Assembly: GCA_007026445.1 (NCBI GenBank)
Contig: VDMD01000206.1
Coordinates: 1-34,699, forward strand
Origin: Schizophyllum amplum
Lineage: Eukaryota > Basidiomycota > Agaricomycetes > Agaricales > Schizophyllaceae
Direction: 5' to 3'
Length of the DNA stretch: 34,699 nucleotides
Shown here one piece after another: positions 1-9,924 of this stretch (positions within the stretch are counted from its first letter, which is position 1; each line of letters opens with the position of its first letter). The notes beneath the pieces were generated by a model. The model saw only the letters and a list, made by a program, of their open reading frames with translations. It did no database searches and had not been told where the DNA came from. The position numbers and the translations under genes are program-made.

Positions 1-1
1 C

Positions 2-904
2 GTCCGTGCAATTTCGGCGACGCATCTGCCTCTGCGCCTTCAGCATATCTACGTATCCAACGACGACGTGAAGGATGATGCTGCGTCGTACACGTACGTG
101 TTGCCGAAGAACATCTTGCGCGCGTTCGTCACTGCGGCGGACCTGCGTACGCAGGTCGCGGTTATCTGTATGGTGTGTCTCCTCCGACAACAAGCAGGTG
201 AAGGAGATCAAGGTCAGTGATTGTACCATGCTGCAGACTGATGAGAAGCTGACGGGTGTTGTGCTTAGGCGTCGCTTGGGTGCCACAGCGCGCAGCAACA
301 ACAGCGTCGAGTTGCCGAACCGGCTTCCCAAGGATGACTTCTTGCTCAAGGACCTCGAGCTCCTTGGTTGGATCAAGACGCAGGCTCTCGAGATCCCGCA
401 TCTGTCGCCGACGGACGTGACGACGCAGGCGCAGATCATGGCCGAGCACCCCGAGATGGGCTCATCGTCCATCTGCCTGACCGTGTCCTTCACGCCCGGC
501 TCCATCTCGCTCTCCGCGCACTCCCTGACCGTCGGCGGATTCGAGTGGGGACGCAAAAACCAGGACCGCTCCGCGAACCCGCCGGGCTTCAACCCGAACA
601 TGTCGGAGCGGGTGCAGCTGCTGCTGTCGGACCGCGTCCTCGGCATGACCGTGGTGCCGGAAGGCAGGGTGTGGAACTACGGCGTCGGGCTGACGCAGAT
701 GTGGTCGCAGAACCTGGCGTACTCGATGACCCTGGACACGCCGCTGCTGTTCTGGGCCGAGGAGCACCGGCCCGCGGCGTTCTTGACTGTGAGTGGCTTG
801 CGTTTTGCTGCGTTGAGATGTCGGTGATGCTGATTGGATGATTGCAGTTCGCGAGCCTTGAGCAGGGCGAGGATAGCGCGGATGTGGAGAACAGCTTTGC
901 TTAA
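2..904 (+). CDS. PRP8: Pre-mRNA-splicing factor Prp8, C-terminal part (5'-truncated, with indels)
   Basis: This is the C-terminal end of Prp8, the scaffold protein at the catalytic centre of the U5 snRNP and spliceosome. The visible part is the Jab1/MPN-like domain, which in the known protein binds and regulates the helicase Brr2. Recognisable stretches are [74 protein letters not shown] and EEHRPAAFL. Exons are about 2-212, 269-789 and 848-904, with introns 213-268 and 790-847 and stop TAA at 902-904. The 5' end lies outside the window. The frame does not stay open: single bases seem to be missing near 161, 185, 269 and 292, while from about 294 to the stop the frame is clean. It converges on the next gene, with 115 bases between the two stops. 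Identity is very sure; the exact frame before 294 is not. Confidence 0.93.
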
Positions 905-1019
905 TTATTGTAGTGTAGATTTCCTTGTATTTGTAGTGCGCTCTACTGTACGGCGGTGCCATGGATGTAATGAGAGGATGAGGCGACGATCTTGCTCGAT
1001 TCTTGCAGTACGTGTGAGG

Positions 1020-1607
1020 TCAGAAGAAACGGCCCTCCGCCATAGGCCTTTGGACTGCCGGTGTCCCAGGTGGGTATGGGTAGTATTTGGGCAATGCGTT
1101 GTGCACGCGCTCCGCGTCTTCGAACGAGATGATATCCTCCACTTCTAAATCGCGCGCGAAGGTGTACAGCCAAAATCTGCATCCCTCGCCAACGGGAGCG
1201 AAAATGTAGTTGTCCCGCCCTTCCCGGACGATCAGCGCCAGGATGTGCTCAACCGTGGTCTCCGACTCGGATATAACAGGTACTGAGACGACGTGTATGC
1301 GGTCGTCGGGGAATGAGGCGTCAGCTGGGGAAGCTGAAGCGTCCTTCACGTCTTCGAGGATGAGCATCCCGGGGCGGCCGATGTCTCCTGGGGACACATC
1401 GAGGCGGACTGCAGCGTGTGTGTCCGTCTGGAGGAGCAGCGTCCAGTGGTTCGTGGGTGGCTGGCCGTGGCCGCCGAGGTTGTCAACGTTGGCGTGCGCG
1501 ACGAAGTGGAAGGCGGAGACGGGGGATGCGAGCGAGGCTTTGCGGAAGCCCCTTGTCCCCCAGTTTCCATCGCAGTCATAAATGCGGGCTTCCACGGTGG
1601 AGGCCAT
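1020..1607 (-). CDS. DUF7770-like hypothetical protein
   Basis: An intron-free gene of 195 codons running right to left. It resembles a family of small basidiomycete proteins of unknown function (DUF7770, recognised from memory of the motif pattern): NHWTLLLQ followed by AVRLDVSPGD in the N-terminal half, then VEHILALIVREGRDNY and FAPVGEGCRFWLYTFARDLE, and a YYPYPPGTPAVQRP tail. I chose the ATG at 1607 because the protein-like sequence starts there (MASTVEARIYD). The frame stays open upstream to 1796, but that extension (METMNVHAQYPN...) looks like leader. No signal peptide or membrane segment is visible. Its 5' end faces the PH-domain gene about 410 bases away, so the two may share a promoter region; its 3' end faces PRP8. 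No function is proposed. Confidence 0.75.
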   Translation of the reverse strand: MASTVEARIYDCDGNWGTRGFRKASLASPVSAFHFVAHANVDNLGGHGQPPTNHWTLLLQTDTHAAVRLDVSPGDIGRPGMLILEDVKDASASPADASFPDDRIHVVSVPVISESETTVEHILALIVREGRDNYIFAPVGEGCRFWLYTFARDLEVEDIISFEDAERVHNALPKYYPYPPGTPAVQRPMAEGRFF

Positions 1608-2017
1608 GGCAGAAGGGCAGAAAATTGGCGCACGGCGGTCGTTGTTGTGATTGTGAGCGTTTGGATACTGCGCGTGCACGTTCATTGTTTCCATATATGG
1701 AAGTCTTTGTACTGAGCTCACGCGTCGCGTCCATTCTCCAGCGCTGTAGTTTCTGCAGTCACTTCCCTCCCGATCTAACAACTCCGGGGGCCGCAAGCAT
1801 CGCTATCATACGTCAAGGAGGTCGAAGTTCGATTAATTTACGAGAACTCGGGCCCACATCAGGAGGGTCGCGTGGCGGCTGCCGGCGCGCCCGTGGACGG
1901 CGGACAAGCGAGATCAGGCCCAGGTCCCCCCTTTTCATTTTCCCGACGCTCGTTCTGTCCGATACCCACTCCCTCCGCCCGTTGCGCTGAAGGCGGCCGT
2001 GGTCGTCGCCGTAGACG

Positions 2018-5000
2018 ATGCTGGACTATGCCAACAACGACAAGGTATGTGCGCTCTTCTCCTCGACGGGAGCAGACTGCCCCCGGCCCGCTATCTAGCT
2101 AGACTCCAGACCGAGCATACAATGCTGGGCGCCATGCACCCTGGTTCGCGTTGCTTGACGGTTCGCTGACAGCCCGCCGGGCATGTCTAGATGGCTACCA
2201 GTTCTCGGCCCACGTCCCCCACCAGCGCCATCTCGCCCTTGCGCATGAACGGTGCTCTCGACGGCAGCACCAAGCGCTCCTTCTTCCGTGACAACAAACC
2301 CACCGAATTCTTTTCCTCCGGCAAGAGGAGTCGGCGGACGTCCATGCTCACCCGCAACTGCGCCGACAAGAGCAAGGAGAGGGAGCGCGACCCCGTCTCA
2401 CTTGCGCCTCGCATCGGTGCGTGGCCTTGCTCGTCTCACGCCAGCTTGGGCTAACCGCAGACTCTTGCGCAGCCTACGCGGACGCCGCATCTACCGCAGA
2501 GCACATCACTTCACATACTTCGGTCTCCTATGACTACGACAACCGACCGAGCACGAGCGAAGGCTCCAACCGACGCGCCAGCATCATTTCGGATACCCTC
2601 AGCAAGCTAGGACGCTCTTCGCGTCGCCGGCAGACTTCCATGCGCCAACAACCCCTCCGCGCGCCGCCCATGGTCATACCCGGGGTCATCGAGATCTCAG
2701 CGCCGCGCCTAGACGAGGAGATAGAGGAGCGAGACCGCCTGCGCGAAGCAGCTGCGCAGTCCATCGGCATCAGCGCCGAGCTCCTGCAAGAGGAGGCCAA
2801 CCTATCCAACTCTCTGGACATGAGCAGCGAAGCGGAGGACTTTGACGACTCCCAGTACGGCGACATCTCAGCCCCGTTCTCCTCTGGAAACCCTGCGCCT
2901 CTGTGGGACGGCCTGCCGCGACCTGCGCCTGCGCACAGGCACTCGTACTCTAATCCCCTTCCCGCTCCCGTATCCAACATCCCTGCATTCCCTACCTCAC
3001 GCAAAGCACTAACGACCTGCGACTCCCATATAATTGTCCTCTCGGCAACCTTCCCCAAATACCATTCATCCTCCCGCATCTTCGCAATCTCGCGCCACTG
3101 GAAGACCCGTTACATCATTCTTACCTCGCCCGTGCCACCCGAGCCTATGCCGAGCATGTCTCCTACGCGGTCACGACATACGCATGTCCCCCTGCCCAGT
3201 TACCTCCACGTCTTCCGCTCGCCGGCGCCCGAAGAACGCGAACTCGAACGACTCGAGGTCAATGAAGACAGTGTTGTATTCGTCGCAGACGAAGACATCG
3301 GGGGCCGGAAGAACGTCATCAAGATTGCCGGCAAGCACGCTGGCGGTGAAGGCGACAACGGCAAGGAGTCGGAGGGGCCACCCAAGGCGGAGACCATGTG
3401 GCTACTACACGCTGTCAACGTCGAGGTCAAGCAAACGTGGATTGGCGGCATCAAGAGTGTCATTTTAGCCCAACGGTGCGTCTGTGTTGCGAGTCCGCGT
3501 TCAATCACTCATTCTCTGTCTAGCTCTGTGCGTGTGGGCCTCCCGCAATCCGCGTTTGACGAGACCAACGAACCCCGCGGTGACATGGATGTGATGCTCT
3601 CTATGCGCGTACGCTCCCATCTGGCGTCCGGTCCTATACCAGAACATCCGCCACAACCTCGGTCACCGACCTTGTCCGATACATTCAGCTCAACACCTCG
3701 TCCCTTCTCCGAACCCGAAGCTTCTTCTGTATCATCCCTCCATTCCATGTCTCAGCGGTCCCTGCGCTCAAACATGCAGCCTGCCCCGCCTGGAACTCCG
3801 AAGAGTGCATCTACCGTCTCTGCGCTCAAGGGCTTGTTTACGCGGCCTCGGTCGCCGTCAGTGGACTCTGGCGTCTCGCAGTACACCACCAACTCCGGGC
3901 CTACGGAAAGCAGGGACGAGGACAGCTTCGGTGTCATGGGTAACAACCTCCTCAGCATGTCCTTGGCCCGCAGGAGCCGGCTCCCTGAGATGCCGGGCTC
4001 TGGTACGCCTTCGATAGGCGCGCAGAGCCTCGGCTTGGACAGGAAAATATCTGAGCGGCAGTCAGCTATATGGACGGGGCCAGGCGCGTCGTCCAGCGCG
4101 CAAGTCGCCGCGCGAGCGACACGCCCGATGTCCGCCTATGCAGCCCCGAGTGGCAGCAACGGCTTTTCGGTCCAATTGCAGCCCCCGCCGCGCAAGCGTT
4201 TGACTACCACTGGGCTGCCTGCACCCGCCTCCGCCCCGCAACCCGAACACGAGCCCGCTGCCTCCGAGCAAAGTACCTCAGCGCCCTTACTAGCAGGCTT
4301 CTCCTTCGGCAGCCCCGTGCAGCGCCCACGGCAGCCGTCCGTAGGCTCGGTGTCGACGCTGGCGACGACAATGTCCGAGGGTGCCAGCCCTATGGACGGA
4401 GGCTCGAGCCCCAGCACGAAGCGCAGCTCCAGACGATGGTCCACGCAAGGGTCCCTGCCGAAGCGCCTTACGCCACCGAGCGGGCCGCCGCCCGCCGCCC
4501 CGACTTTCCACGACCAGGCGAGCCCGTCGTCGAGGTTGCAACCGCACCCCTACGCGGCGGCGGTCGAGCGCTCGCCGAGCCGCGCGTCGCAGGGGCGGGC
4601 CTCGCTTGAGAGCCACGTGTCCAGGAATTACTCGAAGCGAGCGTCGTGCAGCTCGGCGTTCAGCATCAGCTCGGCGTTGAGCAACGGGTCGTACGTGCAT
4701 GCCGGGCAAGCGAGTCACCGTACGTCCATGTCTATGCCCCCGCCACGACCGCCGCCCTCGTTCGCGCTTCCGCCACCGCCCGGGCAGGAGACGTCGTCCA
4801 TTCATGAAGCGGCTTCTGCGTCCCGGACGTCGTTCAGGGATTCGGTCACCCAGCGGTCGTTCCGCCTGTCGCTTGGGGCCCCGAAGCCACCCCCGGCGGC
4901 CACGCTACCTCCAAGGCCAGATGAGCGACCGTGGGCGGCGCGACGGCCTTCAAGCAGCGGAGGACAGCCATCGTTGCTTCCTCAGCAACAACCACCGCCT

Positions 5001-5537
5001 ATAGGACCGCTTCCTCCGACCCCGGACACAGCAACGCCTGCGCGATCCCTCAAGCAGCGCCTCCGCATACTGAGCGCACCTGTGATGCCCGCTACGCCTC
5101 TGCCGTCGCCGCCCCCTGAAGAGGACGCGAAGCCGACCAGGCGCCGGCCGACAACGATGTCCGTTGTGACGACGCGACCGATACCGGACCTCGGCGCCAC
5201 GCCGCCTGCGACGCCCATCGCGGAGAAGATCGTGCAGAACCAGAACGACCCGAGCTTCCTGCAGATGTACGCGCCGCTCTCGCCGGTGTCGCCGGGACTC
5301 AAGTTCCACTCGCCGTCGCCGGTATCGGAAGAGGATGCGGTGATGATATCTCTGTCGCCGCCGCCGCGCCGCGGGTCCAAGTATCTCGGCGTGCGCGCGC
5401 AGGAGCGGAGCGAGTCGGAGAAGCCGAAGGAGGACACCGTGGACGAGAAGGAGCGCGAGGAGGACTGCGAGAGCAAACGGACGATGTTCCTCTCCCCGCA
5501 CGGCTCCGTTATATCTCTGGGCATTGTGAGCACGTAG
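2018..5537 (+). CDS. PH-domain protein with a long disordered Ser/Pro-rich region
   Basis: A protein of about 1,089 residues. Coding exons are about 2018-2044, 2191-2416, 2473-3475 and 3524-5537. The first exon encodes only MLDYANNDK; translation could instead start at the ATG at 2191, just after the acceptor. Acceptor 2472 is preferred to 2460 because a CTAAC branch site at 2451-2455 lies too close to the latter. A pleckstrin-homology-like domain sits at roughly residues 210-350: SRHWKTRYIILTSP, then YLHVFRS, and at the end MWLLHAVNVEVKQTWIGGIK. Such domains bind phosphoinositides or proteins at membranes. The remaining roughly 700 residues are rich in Ser, Pro and Arg with polyproline runs (PPPRPPPSFALPPPP) and look intrinsically disordered, with many candidate phosphorylation and SH3-binding sites. 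This may be a scaffold in polarity or membrane traffic, but I do not recognise an orthologue. Confidence 0.85.
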
Positions 5538-5708
5538 CGCGCGTGGGGCCATGGACTTCTCTTTTTTTTCTCAATCCGGAATGCTTTCGTATACTTATCA
5601 GTTCAGTCTGGCAGCTCTGTGCACTTGTACATCATACTCGTTCGGCGGGACCGCGACTTGGGACTGGCCGTCTACATACCTACCACAATTTCATGGGATA
5701 TATGTTGC

Positions 5709-5714
5709 AATAAA
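5709..5714 (+). terminator. AATAAA polyadenylation signal of the PH-domain gene
   Basis: An exact AATAAA lies about 170 bases after the stop codon of the PH-domain gene and about 150 bases before the MATH-BTB start. It is the only strong candidate for separating the two same-strand transcripts. Fungal poly(A) signals are loose, so this is suggestive only. Confidence 0.45.
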
Positions 5715-5861
5715 GACTCGATCACGACAGGCTTTCTACAGTCCATAGAAAACAGCTTTCGTGCCTTCAAAGGAGGCATCACAAAGTCATTGAGCTGGAT
5801 ATGGAAGGCGCTAATGAACCGGGTGTCGGCCCGGCGGCTTGTCCTTTACGTTCACCATCTC

Positions 5862-8063
5862 ATGGCGAGCGCCGACAACCTCGAGTGCTCCGAGTTCACC
5901 CAACTCACGTTCCATTGGACGGTCAAAGGGCTCAAGGCGCTCTTCGACTCATCGTCAGTAAAACAGTAACTCTAAATAGTCTCTGCTCATTGTCCTGAAG
6001 CAAGGGCGACGCGAAGTCAAAGGCGACCAAGTCCCAGCGGTTCGGCCCAGACGGACGTTGGCAGGTGCTGCTGTACCCGAACGCAGGCAGCCCCTTCTCC
6101 AAGGACGGCACGCCTTCAAGTGGGTCTGATGGGCTGCAAGGCTTCATCAGCCTGTTTCTCTCCTGCGAGGTGCGGCCTACTGGACGCGCCTTGATCGCGT
6201 ACTAAACGTCCCTCAGCCAACGGCGGAGGAGAAGGAAAGGGCAGCAGCCGATGGAAAGTGCGTGCCCTGAATCCCTGCTGAAGCAATGCGCGTGCTGAAG
6301 GCCGAACTAGATGGGTGCGCGAAGGATCGTATACGTTCGGTTTCGAGATGAGAAGGTGGGACGCGCTGCAAGGTTGTCTTCCCGATCCCAGCTCAACTTG
6401 ACAGTCTCAACAAATCCGTCATCGTCCCTGGCAAGGAGGCCAAGCAGGATCAATTCTGCTCCAAGGTGCGTTGCATCCTACCACCGCTACACGCCCTCTC
6501 ATCGTCTTACTAGGTAGCCAACTGGGGCTGGTCGCACTACGCCAGGCGAGAGCTAGTGTACTACAACAACTCCGTTATCAGGTCGCAAGATGCCTTTGTT
6601 GTCGTTTGCAACATCAAGTCCTCCCCCTCCGTACCCGATGTACCCTTGAGTCCCAGATTGGGGGTACCGAAGAGCTTGCTGGAGACGATCGGGTCATTAC
6701 TCTTGTCGGACAACCCTGCGCACGCAGATGTGGAATTCATTATACCGCGTCGGGGGCAAGACATGTCCGCAGCGAAGCACATATACGCGTCGCGTCAGTT
6801 ATTATCACGCGTCGAGTACTTCAGCTCCAGTGAGTTTCCGCAAGTGGCTTTTGTCTTCCCTTCATCTCACCATTCGAAGTGTTTAGCTCCGGCTTCGCGG
6901 AAGGCGCTTGCGTGACTGGCAGCGGGACCAACGAGATGTCCGAACCGACAGCCATATTTATCGACTTTGATGATTCAGACGATGAAGACAGCATCGACGA
7001 TCCTGTTGCAGAGTGGGCGAGCGCGACGTCAAACAGCATGATAAGCACGTCGTCCGGTGAGCAGGATGTCGAGGTTTACTCGGCGTCCACATCAAGTGCC
7101 ACATTACCTATGCTACCGCAAGGTGCTCCTTCGGATATGGGCTCTAATGCCAGTTTCCGAAGCGGCAACCCTGGCGGAGAGGCTGCTAGAGTCAAAGTCG
7201 TAGTAAGAGACGTGGCGTACACCACGTATCTTGCGATGTTATACTGGGTATGTCCTCACATTCGTGAACGTCACCCGCTAACCCTGTCGCGCAGATCTAC
7301 ACCGACCGGTATGCCTCCCTTTTACCCCAATGTTCTGCCTTTTGAGTCCGCGCCCAGCATCGTTTTTGCCCCGTTATCCTCCAGCTTCTCCACCAATTCC
7401 ACCAACACCGTGAAGACACCGATGGTGACGAGTCCGAACACGCAGACATCCTCGAGCATGCCTACCGGTGGCAGCGGTTCTTCCCCTGTGATCGACTCGA
7501 AGGCTACCAGGCGACAATGGATAGCGGAATGGCAGGCGAATAATCCTGACCGCCCGGCGCCATGTTCAGCTAAAGCGATGTATCGTCTGGCCGATCGTAC
7601 GTCCCTTTCGTTCACCACTTGTCCAAACACCTCCTTATTGTCTGCAGGATTGGGTCTGGACGAGCTCCGCGAGCGCGCGTGCCGACATATCATGAGGGGC
7701 CTCAACGTCGACAACATCGCGTACGAGGTGTTTTCACCCTTTGCGGCGACGTTCGATGAGATTAGGAAGGTACGCCGGGGCTCCGCCTTGGGGTTTTTTT
7801 TCATTATAACTGATGACCTTGCCAGCTGCAAGTCAAGTACTTCTTGGAAAACTGGTCCCAAGTGCGCTCGTCGGAGTCGATGCGCGATGTTTGGCAGCAG
7901 ATTCGGAATGGGCGGCACCCTGGGTTTGAGGAAGGTCAGAGGTCTTTTATCGGTCTGCTTGTGAGCCGTGCTGATGCTCGCTTCAGTCTGGCCGGTCATT
8001 GCGTCCAGCTTGGAATTCAACCCGAAGGCTGGAAGCATCGAGGAAGCCAACCTTTCGACATGA
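5862..8063 (+). CDS. MATH and BTB domain protein (11 exons, one frameshift)
   Basis: A protein of about 566 residues. Exons: 5862-5953, 6001-6169, 6217-6257, 6311-6465, 6514-6829, 6880-7247, 7295-7308, 7358-7596, 7648-7769, 7826-7934, 7987-8063. The N-terminal half is a MATH/TRAF-like domain (LTFHWTVKGLKALF, GRWQVLLYPNAG, GSYTFGFEMR, VANWGWSHYARREL). The C-terminal half is BTB-like (DNPAHADVEFIIP, AAKHIYASRQLLSRVEYF, then VAYTTYLAMLYW, IYTDRIVFAPLSSSF). It ends with a helical part (CSAKAMYRLADRLGLDELRERACRHI). MATH-BTB proteins usually act as substrate adaptors for cullin-3 ubiquitin ligases. An acidic, Ser-rich insertion (DFDDSDDEDS) of over 90 residues splits the BTB part. The frame breaks near 6350 between GFEM and GGTRCKVVFPIP, fitting one extra base or two missing bases. 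One exon is only 14 bases. Start MASADN at 5862 is favoured; ATG 5814 is in frame. Confidence 0.85.
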
Positions 8064-8611
8064 GGAGCCAATGTTCCCACATGATACGTGCGCGAAGGAT
8101 GGAGTAGGGTTCCCACCTAAGAGTTCTCAACTAACCAGTAATTGGACGGATATTCGTGTACTGATAGTTCCTCTTCGTTTCTTCATCCTGGACGATGCTC
8201 GTTTTATCGTCATGGAATACCCAGTTTGATCATCGTTGGACGAGCGGATATGAGCTTATGGCTTGCTTTGGAACCAGGGCTGTTTCTGTTCAGTATCCTC
8301 GCCCGCTACCTACGTACCTACTCATGCGCGTATCGAGCGATGCATGAGCGAGGGTAGCTTGCGCCTAGAGGTGATACGAAGTCGTAGCCGCGTTTCGTCA
8401 ATAACGGACAGCCTTGTCGACACTTGATTCTGGTGGTGGTGGTGGTGGTGGTGGAGATGGGGGACCACTGCATCTTGCGTCGACTGATGCATGGAATCCG
8501 AGGTATGGGATTATTTCTTAGCTTCATCATATGCATGGCTGAAGCGTAGACTCTGCACTTTCTTCCTGGTTCAAAATCCATGTATCAACTTTCTTATTTT
8601 TGGACCTACAA
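8064..8611. other. Intergenic stretch without a gene
   Basis: This holds the presumed 3' untranslated region of the MATH-BTB gene and a short (TGG)n tract. Open frames here are short and show no family motifs or intron structure. Nothing else was seen. Confidence 0.6.
8431..8454 (+). repeat. (TGG)8 microsatellite
   Basis: Eight perfect tandem TGG units, ending at a GGAGATGG sequence. It lies downstream of the MATH-BTB stop and just before the putative transposon, in non-coding sequence, so length variation would not change a protein. Confidence 0.95.
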
Positions 8612-8638
8612 TGTCGGGAACCTGGCTTTCAGCGTATC
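8612..8638 (+). repeat. Left terminal inverted repeat
   Basis: Left arm of the putative transposon. It starts TGTCGGG and ends CAGCGTATC. The preceding CAA is repeated after the right arm, and similarity stops sharply at position 8612. Confidence 0.65.
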
Positions 8639-8739
8639 AGAACCGGCGACGCCGTATCGTTTTACCACTGCTGACTATGGGTGATCAGCGAGCGCTGGAC
8701 GGTGACAAGGGCTCGTCCGTGGCGTATAGGAAGTCATCC

Positions 8740-8758
8740 GCGGTGATCAGCTCACCGC
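8740..8758. repeat. Hairpin with 7-base arms, subterminal motif
   Basis: GCGGTGA and TCACCGC flank a 5-base loop (TCAGC), a perfect 7-base-pair stem. It contains one of the GGTGATCA copies found near both ends of the putative transposon, so it may be a transposase binding site. Confidence 0.6.
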
Positions 8759-9635
8759 ACCGACTGATGACTTCATGTGAGCGGTGGTCGGCAAATCCCG
8801 CCGGCAGGCGCGTAGGAGCCGGGAATGGCCCTTAGTGTACATATATTGCCTGGTTAATCTTCCACAGCATATACCTAGTATACGGGGCCCAACTACGACC
8901 AATCTTGAGACCCGAGGGACCTCACCGCAGATTGTGCTCGTCTCTCATACCACGTCAACGCCACAAAGGCGTCAGAATCCGTCGGCAAACGCCGGGCACC
9001 GTATTTGTAAGCTCAGCGCACGCTCAGGCTGCCTTGTCTCCCAACGTCATCACCACTCGCTGGGCGCTGAGCGCTGTGCGTTGACTTCGAGCACCACCAG
9101 TGACCCGGCCACTGCCTGACACCAAGCCAAGCCGGCACCCAGTGCGGATGTGTCTCAGGTGAGCCAGCGTACGTCGTTGTCTGTCAACGAGAGTCCCAGA
9201 GAGGTCATACTCGTGCTCGATGTGGTTAGTCATGCTGGTCGACGCGGACATTCGCCACTCATCGCGCTGTTCTCAGGTTCCTTTCGATGGCCAGCTCTCT
9301 CCGGTTGCAGCAGGTGCGTCGAGCACGATATCTCATAGATCTGTATTGATCTGGCTTGACAGTGACACTGCGCGAACCGTCGTCGTCTCTCACATTCCGC
9401 TTGTGTCTTCGCTCTGGTCGATGCAAGGCCGTCGCTCCATCTGCCATGTCTCTTCCCCTTCCCCTATCCTTTCCTCTATGTGCATGTCACTTCGAGGCCT
9501 CTATGTTAGGTGTCATATTGATGTTTTTAGTACCACGAATATGATGTTGCCCTGTGCTTTAGAGTGTAGTATCGTTCAGTGTGGCGGGTTTGGCCGAATG
9601 GCTGAACCCGGCTATTTTTTAAATGTGGGGAGCTC

Positions 9636-9764
9636 GCGGCTGATCACCCCGTATAAGTCGTCGCAAGACGGATGAGACCTTACCGGGGTGACCAGGCCTG
9701 GTCAAACCAAACGGCGTTACCGTTAGTTATCACCCGCGCGGGAGCGGATTGGGGTGATCACCGC
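9636..9764. repeat. Internal inverted repeat near the right transposon end
   Basis: Arms TGATCACCCC (9641-9650) and GGGGTGATCA (9751-9760) are exact reverse complements. Outer GCGG (9636-9639) and CCGC (9761-9764) extend them with a 1-base offset, and GAGCTC occurs outside each arm (9630-9635, 9770-9775). This is subterminal structure of the putative mobile element. Confidence 0.55.
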
Positions 9765-9785
9765 TTACAGAGCTCTTTCACCCGT

Positions 9786-9812
9786 GGTACGCTGAAAGCC
9801 AGATTTCCGACA
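9786..9812 (-). repeat. Right terminal inverted repeat
   Basis: Right arm of the putative transposon: the reverse complement of the left arm with three transitions. It is followed directly by CAA, matching the left flank. Confidence 0.65.
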
Positions 9813-9924
9813 CAAATATCTACAAGTGAATGTAATACAGAGCAACCGGTGCGAAGTGTCCAAGAGACTGTGAGTGAGTAACAAGTGAATGATATCACAG
9901 CCACATCTTCAGACGAATCACGAA

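Larger units (their letters stand above)
8612..9812. mobile_element. Probable non-autonomous DNA transposon with terminal inverted repeats
   Basis: The left end 8612-8638 (starts TGTCGGGAACCTGGC) and the reverse complement of the right end 9786-9812 (starts TGTCGGAAATCTGGC) match at 24 of 27 positions, and all three differences are transitions. The bases directly outside both ends are CAA (8609-8611 and 9813-9815), as expected for a 3-base target-site duplication. Inside each end are inverted copies of a GGTGATCA(G/C)C motif: near 8680 and 8742 on the left, and near 9641 and 9751 on the right. A further similar block follows the left repeat (8647-8668) and recurs in reverse near 9703-9724. 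The 1.2-kb interior has no transposase-like frame, so the element would need help from another copy. The 3-base duplication could fit CACTA/Plavaka-like or Harbinger-like elements; the terminal sequence itself does not decide. Not tested against other copies. Confidence 0.6.

Noticed and set aside
4062..5552. Several long frames on both strands inside the PH-domain gene
   Set aside because: They are shadows created by GC-rich codon bias; the main frame has the PH domain and consistent splicing.
9593..9625. TGGCCGAATGG resembling a tRNA or SINE A box
   Set aside because: No B box or cloverleaf follows, and the site lies inside the putative DNA transposon.
9220..9675. Open frame of 151 codons inside the putative transposon
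   Set aside because: No transposase motif or DDE-like pattern could be seen; likely chance.
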